From NCBI GenBank assembly GCA_016199935.1, contig JACQFS010000185.1, forward strand, positions 1-58,928: 58,928 nt of DNA, read 5' to 3'. The position numbers and the translations under genes are program-made. The notes below the pieces were generated by a model. It saw nothing but the letters and a program-made list of their open reading frames with translations. It did not search any database and was not told the origin of the DNA. The stretch is from Verrucomicrobiota bacterium. GTDB lineage: Bacteria; Verrucomicrobiota; Verrucomicrobiia; Limisphaerales; JACQFS01. The first letter of the stretch is position 1, and every line of letters begins with the position of its first letter. Of the stretch, positions 1 through 10,257 are shown piece after piece.

Positions 1-3000
1 CAGCGTGCCGTCCACGGTCACGTTGCCTTTGCCGACGCCGTTGGGGATCGCCGATGCGACACCAATCTTGAGCGTGCCGGCACTAGCCGTCGTGTCGCCG
101 CCGTAGGTGTTCACGGCGGTGAGCGAGGCGAGACCGGCACCGTTCTTGATCACACCGCCCGCGCCGCTGATGATGCCGCTGAGCACGTTGGTGCCCGTGC
201 CATCAAAGGTCACGTTGAAGCCGCCGTTGTTCACCGCGCCCAGCGTGAGGATCGTGCCGACCACCGGAGCGACGCCCTTGAGCACGTTGAAGGTCGCCGC
301 GCCAGTCAACACGGTGCTGCCGAACGTAAGGCCGTTGGTGGCGCCGGCGATGGCGGCCGTCCCGGATTGAACCGTCAGCGTGTTCGCGCCGATGGAGAGG
401 TTGTTGAGCGAGTGGGTGAGGCCGCCGCCGCCCGCGGTGAGGCGGTCCACGGTGATGATCGCATTTCCGCCAACGGTCGTGTTGCGCGCGTAGGCGCGGG
501 CGGTGTCGTTGGCCAGCTGGAGCTCGCCGCCGTTCAACTGGAGCGTGGCCGCGCTGCCGAGCGCATTCACGTTGCCGGCGATCGCGCGCAGCACGCCGTC
601 CTGCACCGTGATGACCCCGGTGCCGCGGAAGTTGGTGCCGAGCGTGAACATGCCGGTGCCGAGCTTGGTGAGGTTCAACGTGGCGGCGGCGGCATTGGTC
701 ATCGCGCCATAGTATTCGGACGTGGTGTTGTTCGCGCCCACGGTGAGCGTGACGTTGCCGACGGTGTTTTCCACGACCGAGTTGCTCCCAAAGCCGCCCC
801 ACAGTCCGTTGATCGTTTCGTTGAACCCGTTCAAATCCAGGCGCGAGTTGTTGGTGTAAACGCCGGACGAGAAATTGGTGAAGACCACGTTGCCGACGCC
901 CGCGCCGTCAGGAATGACGCCCGACGCCAGCAGGCGGATGTTGCCGTTCGTGATGTTGATGTCACCCGTGAAGGCGTTGGCCCCGCCGAGCGCGAGGGTG
1001 CCGGCGCCGTCCCGGTTGATGGCAGACACCCCGGCGCCGATGACGCCCAGGTTCGTCGTCGTGCCCGCGCCGCCGAGGGTGAGCACGAAACTGCCGCCAC
1101 TGTTGATGCCACCGGAGAGCGTCATGAAGTTCGCGTCCGTGTTGATGCGCGACGCGGAACCGAGCGTGACCGCGCCGGACCAGACATTGGTGCCGGAGAC
1201 ACTGCGCAGCGCGCCGGTGGTGGCATTGGTGCCGAGTCCGTTCAGCGTGAGCGCCCGCGTGACGGAGATGCTGCTCTGGATCTGCAACTGCGCCCCGGCC
1301 GCGACGGCGACCCCGGAAGAAGATCCGAGCGCGGTGCTGTTCCGCGCGCTCAACACGCCCTGGTTCACGTTGACCGCGCCGCTGAAGGTGTTGGCGTTGG
1401 TGAGGATGAAAACACCGACGCCCGTCTTCAACAGGGCGAGGAGGCCGGACGTGTTCTGGAGCACGCCGCCGTAGGTGCTGCCGATGTCGTTGCCGCCGAC
1501 GGTCAGCGTCGAAGTGCCGCCGCCCGTGTTGTCCACGATGCCGGTGCCGGACAGGCCGTTGACCGTTTCGTTGTTGCCGAAAAGATCGAGCTTGGCCGTG
1601 GGGGTGAGGCTGACGTTGCCCTTGCCCGCGCCGTCGGGAATCGCCCCGGAGACGCCGAGCTGCAGGGTGCCGTCGGTGAGGATGGTGTCGCCGCTGTAGG
1701 TGTTGACGTTGCTGAACATCAGCGTGCCGATGCCGGTCTTGATGACGTTGTTCGAGTGAAACGCACCGTTGTCGGCGATGACCGCGGAGATGGTCAGCAT
1801 GCCCGGCGCGCCCCCGGTGTTGGTGGAGACATTGATCGAGAGATTCTTGGTGGGGCCGGCGGGGCCGGCGGAACTGCCGGCGATGAGCTTGCCGCCGCCC
1901 ACCCGGTCCTCGATGAGTTGGTTGGTCAGGCTGGCCTTGAGCGTGCCGCTTTCGAGGTAGAGATTCAGCCCGTTGAGATCCACCACGCCGAGACTGGCCG
2001 GGTAGTTCACCGCGTCATACGCGCTCGCGTTGCCGTAGGTGAGCTTGAGCGAGTTAATCTGGCGTTGCGTGAGGAGGCGGACCGGCCCGTAGGGATTCGC
2101 GTTCACACCGGAGACCCAGGTCGTGGTGAAAGGCGCCGCGTTGGACGTGGGATCCTGGGCAGTCGGGAAGGTTTGGGTGAAGTTGGTGTCGTAGAGAGTC
2201 GAGATGACGAGCGCGTAGGCGCCCGCGCCGTTGTTGGCGTTGGCATCGAAGAGCACGGTCGCGTTGTCGGTGCCGTTGATCGTGGCGCCAGGGATGATGC
2301 CGCCGGTGAGCGACGGCTGGGCGATGAAGGAGATTTCGTTTTCCACGCTGAACGTTTCCCCCAGGCCGGAACCGTTGAACGTGAGCGCGAAGCCCGCACC
2401 CGGCCCCGTCAACGAGGCAAAGGTCAGTTGCGACACGCCGCCGATCGCCCGCGTGGTGTTGATGACGATGTTGCCGGCGGCGCCGGTGAGCGTAAGCGGG
2501 CCGAGGTTTTCACGGAAGGTGTTCGCCGAGCCGTCGTTGAGGACGCTGAGGGTCGCCGTGTTGCCGGCGGCGGTGGTGATGGTGATGGGGGTGGCGTTGC
2601 CGCCGAGGCGATCCTGCTTGTTCGCCGCCGCGGTGTTGGTCACTTGCAACGAGGTTCCGAGGAGGCTGGAGTTGACCGTGATCGAGCCGGCCACGATGGT
2701 CGAGGGGGTGAGGCTGCCGTTGACGCCGCTCAGGATGAGGTCGCCACCGCTGACGGTGAGCGTGCCGCTGGCGGTGTTGGCCGCCGTGAGCGTCGCGCTG
2801 CCGGAGCCAAGCTTGGTGAGGGACTTGCCGGAGCCGCTGATGAGGCCGCTGATGAGGAGCGGGCCGCCGACGACGTTGGTCAGGATGAGGTTGTCATTCA
2901 GGGTGATCGCGCCCGTGAACGTCGCCGTGCCGGTCGTGCCGTCGCTGCCGAGGTATTTCGTGCCCGTGCTGCCGGTCTGCACCGTCACGTCGCGATCCAC

Positions 3001-6000
3001 CGTCGCGCCGGAATTGGCGAAGAGCGCGGCCACGGCCGTGCCCTGGCTGTCGCCGAGCAGGACGGCGGCGGCGGAATTGCCGAAGGTGCCGTTGGCGCTG
3101 ACGGGCGCGTTCGACACCGCGATGAGCGTGCCGGCCTTGACGATGGTGGTGCCGGTGTAGTTGTTGCCCGTGTTGGCGACGCGGAGGATGCCGCTGCCGG
3201 TTTTTTCCACACCGCCCGGGCCGGTGACCACGTCGGCGAGCGTGAGATCGCTGCCGGTGGAGACGTTGAATTCGCTGTTGTTCACGGTGATGGGGCCGGC
3301 CCAAATGTTGACGCCCCCGGTGCTGGTGAGCATGCCCGAGCCGGCGAGGGTCAGGGATTCGCCGGTGATGGCGGTGTTGTTGGTCAGGTCGAGCGTGGCG
3401 CCGGAATTGACCGTGATGCCGCCGGCCGTGGTGCCGAGGGCGCTGTTGTTACCCAGACGCAGGGTGCCGTTGTTTACGGTCACCGCGCCCGTGAAAGTGT
3501 TCGCGCCGTTCAGGGCCAGCACGCCGGCCCCCTGCTTGATCAGGCCGGTGGCGGTGGTGCCGTTGGCGATGTTGCCACTCAGGGTCAGGGCGGTGGCGAC
3601 GGCGGAGATGGTTCGATTGGTTCCGGCGCTGGTGCCGAGCGTGGTGGCGCCGGTGCCCAGATCAAGCACGGCGGTGCCGATGAAAGTGGAATCGCCATTG
3701 ATGACCAGCGGATTGTTGTTCAAGTTGCTCGTCGCCGCGGAGGTGTTGAACGTGCCGCCGTTGATCGTGAAGGTGGAGCCCGCCGTGCCGAGCGCCGTGG
3801 CGTTGTTCAGATTGAGCAACCCGCCGTTGAGCGTCACGCCGCTCGTGAAACTTTGCGCGCCGGAGAGGGTGAGGATGCCGCCGTTGACCGTCGCGGCCGT
3901 GCTGCCCTGAGCCCCGGAGGCCGTGAGCGTGCCGGAGTTCACCGTGAGCGGGCCGGTCAACGCGGCGTTGGGCTCGCTCAAAGTAACCGTGCCGGTGTAG
4001 TTCGAGTCGAGAATGATCCCACCGGAGTTGGTCCACAGCGCGCCCGCGAACTGCAGGAGGTTGCCGTTGCCGCGCACGGTCATCGCGTAGCCGCCGCCGT
4101 TGTCCGTGACGTTCGTGAGCCGGAGCGCGACGGCCCCCGCACCGTTGCCCAGCAGATTGAGGGTCAGCGGGGCATTGAGGGTCATGCCATCGCGGTTGGT
4201 CACGTTCTGAGTGCCGCTCGTCACACTCGCCCCGGCCGCGATGGTGAACACGGCCCCGGCGCCATTGTTGGTGATCAACCCAAAGCTCACGCCGGTGCCG
4301 GCACCAGTGGACTGGGTGATCCGATCCAAGGTCAGCGTGGTGTCGGCGTTGATGATCAAGGGGAGAACCCCGTAGTTGATGTTGCCGGTGGCGTGGGTCG
4401 TGAGGTTGCCGCCGTTGAAGTTGATGCCAATAAATGTGTTGAGCGCGGTGTTGGCGCCAACAAACGCCTCATACACACCCTGGTTCAGGTTCAGCGTGCC
4501 GGTGTTGGCAACTTGACCATTGAGAATCGTCGGCCCCGCGGTGTTGACCGAGCCCATCTGCAACGTGCCCGGGCCGGTCTTGGTCACGCCGCCGGTGCCG
4601 GTGAAGTTGCCGGTGTTCACCAGCTTGGGAATCTGCAGGGTGCCAATGATGTTCAAAACGGCTTCCTTCGCCCCAAAGGCGAAAATGACTGAATTACTGG
4701 TCGCGTTCGTGGAGATCGAACTCGTGCCGCCGGTCTGCACGATCAAGCCGGAGACCAAGGTCAGGGTGACGTTCGTAACCGGCGTGCTGGCGTCGAGGTT
4801 CACGCCGCTATCCAGGACCAGGGAGTTGTTGGTCCGGTTGGGTGGCCCAAGGGGGATCACCACCGTGCCGGAAGGACGGAAGTTCGTGGTCGAGACCGGA
4901 TTGGTCCAGGTGGTGCCCGTGTAATAGTTCGTGAACCGGATGACATTGGTTCCGGTGCCGCCGCCCGTCGCCAGGAAATATGACGCCCCATCCTGGATGA
5001 GCGCCCAGGGAATGATCCCGTTGTTACTGGCAAAACCGCCGACATTGTAATTGCTGAAGGTGCTCGTGAGCACACTGCTGCCGATGATCTGATTGCGTCC
5101 GGTGGTCCCATTGGTGCCCAGCCCGGTGCCGCTCAAGAGCAGGGTCGCGTTGGTCACGCGGGTGATGTTGGTGAAGGTCAGGACGTTGGTGCCGTTGGCC
5201 GCCGTCTGATCGAGGAAGATGGTGGCCGCACCGCCCGCGAGGTTGAGCGCCGCGGCGTTTTCGGTGAAGGTGTTCACATTGGCGTCGTTGATGAAGTTCA
5301 ACGTGGCGCCGTAGGCGAGCGAGTTGGTGGTCCCGACCGCGTTGTTGAGACGATCCGAGTTGCTCGCACCCACGCCGTTGGTGAGGGTCAGGATCGAGTT
5401 GGCCCCGGTAACCGTCACCCCCGTGGTTCCCGAAAACGCACCACTGGCACCGGACAAAATCACGCGGCCACCATTCACCACCGTGTTGCTCGTAAACGTG
5501 TTGTTGGCCGTCAGCGCCAAGGTGCCGGCACCCGTCTTGATCAAACCGCTGGAACCGACACCGGTCAGGGCGCCGGTGATGGCCGCATCAATCGCCGCCG
5601 ACCCGTCAACCACCTGGATCGTGCGCGCGGCGCCGTTGAGCGCGATGGGATTCTGGAAAGTGATGGTCTTGTCGGCGTTGGTCGCGCCGAGGACAAACGT
5701 GGAGCCGGTGGGAACGAAGCTGCCGCTGTTCCACGTGACGCCGGCAGACGCGCCGCCGAGGTTCACATTGCGATCCGCGGTGAACGCGGCGAAGCCACCG
5801 TTGGCGGTGAACTGCACCTGACCCGCTCCGGCGCCCAACGCGCGGGTGAAGTCTCCCGCACCAAGGCCGAGCACGCCCCCGCTGAGGCTCAGGGCACTTT
5901 CGCCGGCGCCGACGGCCGTATCGATGCCGCCGGGCAGCGAGGTCGCGCCATTCAACTGCAGCACGCCGCCGTTGACGACCGTCGCGCCGGAGTAAGTGTT

Positions 6001-8655
6001 CGCGCCGGAAAGCACGAGGTTGCCCGGGCCGGACTTGACGAGGCTGGTGGCCGTGGTGCCATCGGAAATGATGCCGCCCAGCGTGAGCGTGCTGGCGTTG
6101 ACCGTGAGGGTGCGACTGGTCCCGGCGCTGCTCCCGAGCGAGACGGCGCCCGAGCCGAGGTCGAGCGCGCTGGCGCCGACGAAAGTCAGGTCGCTGTTGA
6201 GCGTGACGGGCTGGTTGGCGGTGAGCGTGACCGCCGATCCGCTGGTGTTGTTGATCGAGCCGCCGTTGATCAGGAAGGTGCCCGCCACCGTGCCGAGCGC
6301 GGCCGCATTATTGATGTTCAAGCGGCCGTTGTTGAGCGTCACGCCGCCCGTGAAGCCGTTCGCTCCGGACAGCGTCAAGGTGCCGTAGCCGGCCTTGATG
6401 AGCTGAGTGGCCGTGCTGCCGTTGCCGATGGCACCGCCGAGCGTCAGGGTGATGATGTTGGTGGCGCTGTCCGTGGTGATCGTGCGGCTGGCGCCGGCCG
6501 CCGTGCCGAGCGTCCCCGCGCCAGTGCCCAAGTCGAGATTGCGCGTGCTGCTGAAGTTGAAATCCGAGTTGATCGTCACGGGATTGTTGTTCGCGTTGGA
6601 GACGGCGGCGGGGGAGGTGTTGGCCACCGTGCCACCGTTGATGGTGAAGGTGCCCGCGCCGTTGCCGAGCGCCGTCGCACCGTTGATGTTCACCGTGCCG
6701 GCGTTGAGGGTGAAGCCGCCGGTGTAGGTGCCGTTGGTAATCGTGATCAGACCGACGCCGCTCTTGATGAGGTTGGTGGCTGTGGTGCCGTCACCGATGC
6801 TGGCGATGGTGAGATTGCCCAGGTTGCCGGCGTTGTTGCCGTTGACGGTGATCGTGCGGCTCGCCCCGGCGGCGGTGCCGAGGCTGGCGCTGGCAAGCGG
6901 GCCAAAGCTCAGGTCGTGCGTGGTGCCGCTGCCGCCGGCGAGCGCGAAGTCGGCGTTGATGACGACGGTGAGCGCCGCGTTGGACTGGATGATCCGCGCC
7001 GCGCCGCTGGTGTTGTCGAGGGTGCCGCCGTTGATCGTCAGCGTGTTGGCCCCCTGCCCCAGCGAGAACCAGTTGTTGATGTTCAAGGTGGCACCGGGAT
7101 TCAGGGTCACGCCACCGGCCATCGCGTTGGTGCTCGAGATGGTCAGCGTGCCGCCGTTCACCGTCACGCTGCCGGTGAAGAGGTTGTTCGTGCCGGAGAG
7201 GATGAGCGTGCCGTTGCCCGCCTTGACGAGGCTGTTGGCGGTGCCGTCGGTAATGACTCCGGGCAGGGTGAGGGTGTTCGCGTTGACCGTGATCGTGCGT
7301 GCGCCCGCCGCGCCGTTCAGCGTGACGGTCCCGACGGCGATGCCGACGCTAAGGATTTGGGAGCCGGTGTAGGCAAAGTCCGAGGCGATCGAGATCGGGT
7401 TGTCGGCGGTGAGCGTCTTGGTCACGCCGCTGGAGTTGTCAACCGTGCCACCGTTGATCGTGAAGGTCGAGCCGGCGACCCCGAGGCCGGCCGTGCTGTT
7501 GAGGTTCAAGAGGCCCGCGTTCAACGTCACCCCGCCGGCGACGGCCTGCCCGGCCGCGATCGTCAGCGTGCCGCCATTGTTCGTGATGGCGCCCGTGAAG
7601 GTGTTGACGGTGCCGAGGATCAGTTCACCGCTGCCCGCCTTGACGAGGTTGGTGGCGGTGGTGCCGTTCGCGATCGCGCCGCCGAGCGTGAGCTTGCCCC
7701 CGTTGACCGTAATCGTGCGGCTGGCTCCCGCGGCGGTGCCGAGGGTGATCGCGCCCACACCGAGAGTCAGGTTCTTGGTGCCGGTGAAGGCGAAGTCGCC
7801 GTTGAGGCTGATCGGCTGGTTGGTGGTGAAGACGATCGTGCTGCTCGTGTTGTCAAGCGTGCCGCCGTTGATGGTGAAGGTCCCGCCGCCATTGCCCAGC
7901 GCGGCCCACTTGTTGATGTTGAGCGTGCCCGCGTTCAACGTCACGCCATTGGTGAAAGTGTTCGCGCCCGAGAGGGTCAGGGTGCCGGTGTCGTCCTTGG
8001 TGATGCCCAAACCGAGGGAACCGCCATTGGCGATGATGCCCGAGAGAATCGTGGTGCCGGCACCGGTCACCGCCAGCGTCTTGAGCCCGGCTGCGCCGCC
8101 CGTCCCGCCGGAGATGCCGCCCGCGATGGTGAGGACACTGGACAGGCTGGCGTTGCCGATGGTGTAGGTGGAGGCCGTGGCGTCACCGAGCACGACGGCG
8201 GCGTTGATCAACTGATTGTTGACCACGGTGGAGGCGTTGGTGATCAAGCCACCATTATCCAACGTGAGCGTCTGACTGCCGACCGCACCGGCGCCGATGG
8301 TGTAGGCCGCCGCACTCGCCGTGTCGAAGGAGAGGACGGTGATGGTGACGCCGCCGCCCAGATCGATGGTCGTGTAGCCGTTGCCCGCGTTATCGAACGT
8401 GGCGGTGTCGCCCGTGCCGGGCACGGACGCGGCACCACCCCAGTTGCCGAGCGTTGACCAATACACGTCGGACGCGAGGGTGTCCCCATTCCAAGTGGCG
8501 CTCGCCGCGAACAGCGGCGGCGCGGAAAGATACGTCACCAGCAGGCACGTCAGCGCGAGTTTGCCGAACGGCCGGCCGGCGCGGCAACCGCGTCGGGCGA
8601 GCAGGGCCAAACGATGATACGCGACACGGAGGGCGGTGTGGGTGGTATTGTTCAT
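1..8655 (-). CDS. Giant autotransporter-associated beta-strand repeat protein (5' part, C-terminus outside window)
   Basis: An open minus-strand frame runs from an ATG at 8655 to the left edge, giving about 2885 codons without the C-terminus. Residues 1-50 form a long basic leader and hydrophobic segment ending near LFAAS, followed by ATWNGD, a common start for secreted verrucomicrobial repeat proteins. The rest is degenerate Gly/Thr/Asn/Val repeats of the type GANTFTGAVTVNNGTL, as in autotransporter-associated (PATR, TIGR02601/PF12951) passenger repeats that fold as a right-handed beta-helix. A less repetitive stretch, about 1990-2400 on the plus strand, contains YALVISTLYDTNF and TYGNASAYDAVNYPAS. 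I checked the frame at both ends and at several internal points and found no stop; I did not read every codon. Likely role: surface or secreted fibre or adhesin. Whether it ends in an autotransporter barrel or a PEP-CTERM anchor cannot be seen. It is divergent from the gene at 8944, and no clear Shine-Dalgarno precedes the ATG. Confidence 0.85.
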   Translation of the reverse strand, partial: MNNTTHTALRVAYHRLALLARRGCRAGRPFGKLALTCLLVTYLSAPPLFAASATWNGDTLASDVYWSTLGNWGGAASVPGTGDTATFDNAGNGYTTIDLGGGVTITVLSFDTASAAAYTIGAGAVGSQTLTLDNGGLITNASTVVNNQLINAAVVLGDATASTYTIGNASLSSVLTIAGGISGGTGGAAGLKTLAVTGAGTTILSGIIANGGSLGLGITKDDTGTLTLSGANTFTNGVTLNAGTLNINKWAALGNGGGTFTINGGTLDNTSSTIVFTTNQPISLNGDFAFTGTKNLTLGVGAITLGTAAGASRTITVNGGKLTLGGAIANGTTATNLVKAGSGELILGTVNTFTGAITNNGGTLTIAAGQAVAGGVTLNAGLLNLNSTAGLGVAGSTFTINGGTVDNSSGVTKTLTADNPISIASDFAYTGSQILSVGIAVGTVTLNGAAGARTITVNANTLTLPGVITDGTANSLVKAGNGTLILSGTNNLFTGSVTVNGGTLTISSTNAMAGGVTLNPGATLNINNWFSLGQGANTLTINGGTLDNTSGAARIIQSNAALTVVINADFALAGGSGTTHDLSFGPLASASLGTAAGASRTITVNGNNAGNLGNLTIASIGDGTTATNLIKSGVGLITITNGTYTGGFTLNAGTVNINGATALGNGAGTFTINGGTVANTSPAAVSNANNNPVTINSDFNFSSTRNLDLGTGAGTLGTAAGASRTITTDSATNIITLTLGGAIGNGSTATQLIKAGYGTLTLSGANGFTGGVTLNNGRLNINNAAALGTVAGTFLINGGSINNTSGSAVTLTANQPVTLNSDLTFVGASALDLGSGAVSLGSSAGTSRTLTVNASTLTLGGIISDGTTATSLVKSGPGNLVLSGANTYSGATVVNGGVLQLNGATSLPGGIDTAVGAGESALSLSGGVLGLGAGDFTRALGAGAGQVQFTANGGFAAFTADRNVNLGGASAGVTWNSGSFVPTGSTFVLGATNADKTITFQNPIALNGAARTIQVVDGSAAIDAAITGALTGVGSSGLIKTGAGTLALTANNTFTSNTVVNGGRVILSGASGAFSGTTGVTVTGANSILTLTNGVGASNSDRLNNAVGTTNSLAYGATLNFINDANVNTFTENAAALNLAGGAATIFLDQTAANGTNVLTFTNITRVTNATLLLSGTGLGTNGTTGRNQIIGSSVLTSTFSNYNVGGFASNNGIIPWALIQDGASYFLATGGGTGTNVIRFTNYYTGTTWTNPVSTTNFRPSGTVVIPLGPPNRTNNSLVLDSGVNLDASTPVTNVTLTLVSGLIVQTGGTSSISTNATSNSVIFAFGAKEAVLNIIGTLQIPKLVNTGNFTGTGGVTKTGPGTLQMGSVNTAGPTILNGQVANTGTLNLNQGVYEAFVGANTALNTFIGINFNGGNLTTHATGNINYGVLPLIINADTTLTLDRITQSTGAGTGVSFGLITNNGAGAVFTIAAGASVTSGTQNVTNRDGMTLNAPLTLNLLGNGAGAVALRLTNVTDNGGGYAMTVRGNGNLLQFAGALWTNSGGIILDSNYTGTVTLSEPNAALTGPLTVNSGTLTASGAQGSTAATVNGGILTLSGAQSFTSGVTLNGGLLNLNNATALGTAGSTFTINGGTFNTSAATSNLNNNPLVINGDSTFIGTAVLDLGTGATTLGTSAGTNRTISAVATALTLSGNIANGTTATGLIKQGAGVLALNGANTFTGAVTVNNGTLRLGNNSALGTTAGGITVNSGATLDLTNNTAITGESLTLAGSGMLTSTGGVNIWAGPITVNNSEFNVSTGSDLTLADVVTGPGGVEKTGSGILRVANTGNNYTGTTIVKAGTLIAVSNAPVSANGTFGNSAAAVLLGDSQGTAVAALFANSGATVDRDVTVQTGSTGTKYLGSDGTTGTATFTGAITLNDNLILTNVVGGPLLISGLISGSGKSLTKLGSGSATLTAANTASGTLTVSGGDLILSGVNGSLTPSTIVAGSITVNSSLLGTSLQVTNTAAANKQDRLGGNATPITITTAAGNTATLSVLNDGSANTFRENLGPLTLTGAAGNIVINTTRAIGGVSQLTFASLTGPGAGFALTFNGSGLGETFSVENEISFIAQPSLTGGIIPGATINGTDNATVLFDANANNGAGAYALVISTLYDTNFTQTFPTAQDPTSNAAPFTTTWVSGVNANPYGPVRLLTQRQINSLKLTYGNASAYDAVNYPASLGVVDLNGLNLYLESGTLKASLTNQLIEDRVGGGKLIAGSSAGPAGPTKNLSINVSTNTGGAPGMLTISAVIADNGAFHSNNVIKTGIGTLMFSNVNTYSGDTILTDGTLQLGVSGAIPDGAGKGNVSLTPTAKLDLFGNNETVNGLSGTGIVDNTGGGTSTLTVGGNDIGSTYGGVLQNTSGLLALLKTGVGVFILTNANTFSGAVNVNQGVLSARNSTALGSSSGVAVAAGAQLQIQSSISVTRALTLNGLGTNATTGALRSVSGTNVWSGAVTLGSASRINTDANFMTLSGGINSGGSFVLTLGGAGTTTNLGVIGAGVSAINRDGAGTLALGGANAFTGDINITNGNIRLLASGVIPDGAGVGNVVFTNFSSGVYTNNSRLDLNGFNETINGLWGGFGSNSVVENTVGNVTLTVGANNTTSEYYGAMTNAAAATLNLTKLGTGMFTLGTNFRGTGVITVQDGVLRAIAGNVNALGSAATLQLNGGELQLANDTARAYARNTTVGGNAIITVDRLTAGGGGLTHSLNNLSIGANTLTVQSGTAAIAGATNGLTFGSTVLTGAATFNVLKGVAPVVGTILTLGAVNNGGFNVTFDGTGTNVLSGIISGAGGVIKNGAGLASLTAVNTYGGDTTASAGTLKIGVASAIPNGVGKGNVTVDGTL

Positions 8656-8943
8656 GGCGTTGGGTTTTTGGGTTGCAGAGGGGAGGGACTGAGGGGAGCG
8701 CGACCTGAGGAATCGCGCACAGCGTGAATTCTTTCAATCAGGACAGAACCGTATCCGGACTTGAAACCGTTTTTCATGCAAAGGGTGTTGTGACTATTTC
8801 AATACGAAATCAGGCCTGAGGTAAAGTGGAATCGTTTGGAAGTTGTTCACCGTAAGACAATCCAAAACCAATCCCGGCCCGCTCCCCCTCCAACTCGACT
8901 CCCCGTGAACAAAGGCTCGCCTCGCGCCGTCCCCTTTGCGAAA

Positions 8944-10167
8944 ATGTTCCGCGTCATGTCTCCAAAAATATTTTTTCTCCTCGCCGCGCTCGCCGCTTGC
9001 ACCGGCTCGATCCACGCCGCCGACTGGCCCTACTGGCGCGGGCCGCAGCGCAACGGGGTCTCCGCCGAGACCGGCGTGCCCGAAAAATTCCCCGCCGGCG
9101 GCCCGGCCATCGCGTGGCAGGCGAAGGTGGGGCTGGGCTTCTCATCGTTCGTCGTCGCGAAGGGACGCGCGTTCACGATGGGCCACGCCGCGGGAAAGGA
9201 CACCGTGTTCGCCTTCGACGCGACGACCGGCAAGGCGTTGTGGAAGCACAGCTACCCGGCGGACCTCGGTGACAAATTTTTTGAAGGCGGCACCACGGGC
9301 ACGCCGACAGTGGACGGCGAGCGTGTGTTCACGCTGAGCCGCTGGGGTGATGTTTTTTGCCTCGAGGCGGCGAGCGGAAAAATCGTCTGGTCAAAACGCG
9401 TGCAGGACGAGACGAACGTGCGCATCCCCGACTGGGGCTTCGCGGGCGCGCCACTCGCGCATGAAAATCTGCTCGTGCTGAATGTCGGTGAAGCCGGCCT
9501 CGCGCTCGACAAGGCCACGGGAAAAATAATCTGGCAATCCGCCGATGAAAACGCCGGCTACTCCACGCCGCTGCCCGTCAAGCGCGGCAACGACTGGCTC
9601 GCACTCCTCGGCACCGGCGCGGGCTACGTGGCCGTGAATCTCCGCGACGGCAAGGAAGCCTGGCGCATCAAGTGGCTCACCGAATACGGCGTCAACGCCA
9701 GCGACCCCATCGTGGACGGCGACAAGATTTTTCTCTGCACCGGCTACGGCAAGGGCGGCGCGCTCTTCGAGTTGGGCGCGGACGGGCCGAAGCAGATTTG
9801 GAAAACGAAAATGTTTCACACGCAGTTGAACGGCGCCGTGCTTTTCCAAGGCCACCTCTACGGCGCGGACGGCGACACGACGGAGAAGGCGTCGCTCAAG
9901 TGCCTCGACTTCGCGACCGGCGCGGAGAAATGGTCGCAGCCGCGTTTCGGTTCCGGCTCGGTCATCGTGGCCGACGGCAAACTCATCGCGCTCGGCGGCA
10001 CGGGTGAGCTGACCATCGCCCCTGCTTCACCCGACGGCTTCCAGCCCACCGCGCGCGCGCAGGTGCTCGGCGGGAAATGCTGGACCGCGCCCGTGCTCGC
10101 CAATGGCCTCCTCTACTGCCGTAACGGCCGCGGGGATGTGGCCGTGGTGGATTTGCGAAAGCGCTGA
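8944..10167 (+). CDS. PQQ-binding-like beta-propeller repeat protein (BamB/quinoprotein-like), exported
   Basis: About 407 residues. It starts with a Sec signal peptide (FFLLAALAACTGSIHA, then ADWPYWRGP). The WPYWRGPQRNGVS opening is typical of planctomycete/verrucomicrobial PQQ-propeller proteins. Repeated blade motifs follow, such as FAFDATTGKALWK, CLEAASGKIVWS and LALDKATGKIIWQ (the A-x-T/S-G-K-x-x-W pattern), and blades continue to the end. The family acts as a scaffold or quinoprotein-like propeller in the periplasm; a bound cofactor or enzymatic activity cannot be read from the sequence. ATGs at 8944 and 8956 both lead into the signal peptide; a longer in-frame start at 8836 would add an unlikely N-terminal extension. 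The next gene follows on the same strand after 90 bp that contain an inverted repeat. Confidence 0.88.
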   Translation: MFRVMSPKIFFLLAALAACTGSIHAADWPYWRGPQRNGVSAETGVPEKFPAGGPAIAWQAKVGLGFSSFVVAKGRAFTMGHAAGKDTVFAFDATTGKALWKHSYPADLGDKFFEGGTTGTPTVDGERVFTLSRWGDVFCLEAASGKIVWSKRVQDETNVRIPDWGFAGAPLAHENLLVLNVGEAGLALDKATGKIIWQSADENAGYSTPLPVKRGNDWLALLGTGAGYVAVNLRDGKEAWRIKWLTEYGVNASDPIVDGDKIFLCTGYGKGGALFELGADGPKQIWKTKMFHTQLNGAVLFQGHLYGADGDTTEKASLKCLDFATGAEKWSQPRFGSGSVIVADGKLIALGGTGELTIAPASPDGFQPTARAQVLGGKCWTAPVLANGLLYCRNGRGDVAVVDLRKR

Positions 10168-10170
10168 CCC

Positions 10171-10251
10171 TCGGAGGGACGGGCTGCGCGAGTCCCCATT
10201 TGAAAAAGGAACGTGACGAAACTCCGGGACTCGCGTAGCTCGTCCCTCCGA
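10171..10251. repeat. Inverted repeat with 26-bp arms (REP-like element)
   Basis: Arms at 10171-10196 and 10226-10251 are reverse complements with two mismatches in 26 positions, around a 29-bp spacer. It begins 4 bp after the stop of the propeller gene and ends 6 bp before the oxidoreductase start. The arms begin with GGAGGGACG, a word type also seen in other palindromic elements in this window. It could work as a transcript-stabilising or terminating hairpin, or be a mobile REP-type sequence; the sequence does not decide. Confidence 0.75.
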
Positions 10252-10257
10252 CAGCCG

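Noticed and set aside
367-4692. 1441-codon plus-strand open frame
   Set aside because: It is a shadow of the giant repeat protein on the minus strand. Its product is Gly/Arg/Val-biased without domains, while the minus frame has a signal peptide and clear PATR-type repeats.
6916-8457. 513-codon plus-strand open frame
   Set aside because: Shadow of the same minus-strand gene; Arg/Gly/Ala-rich, no recognisable domain, no ribosome site.
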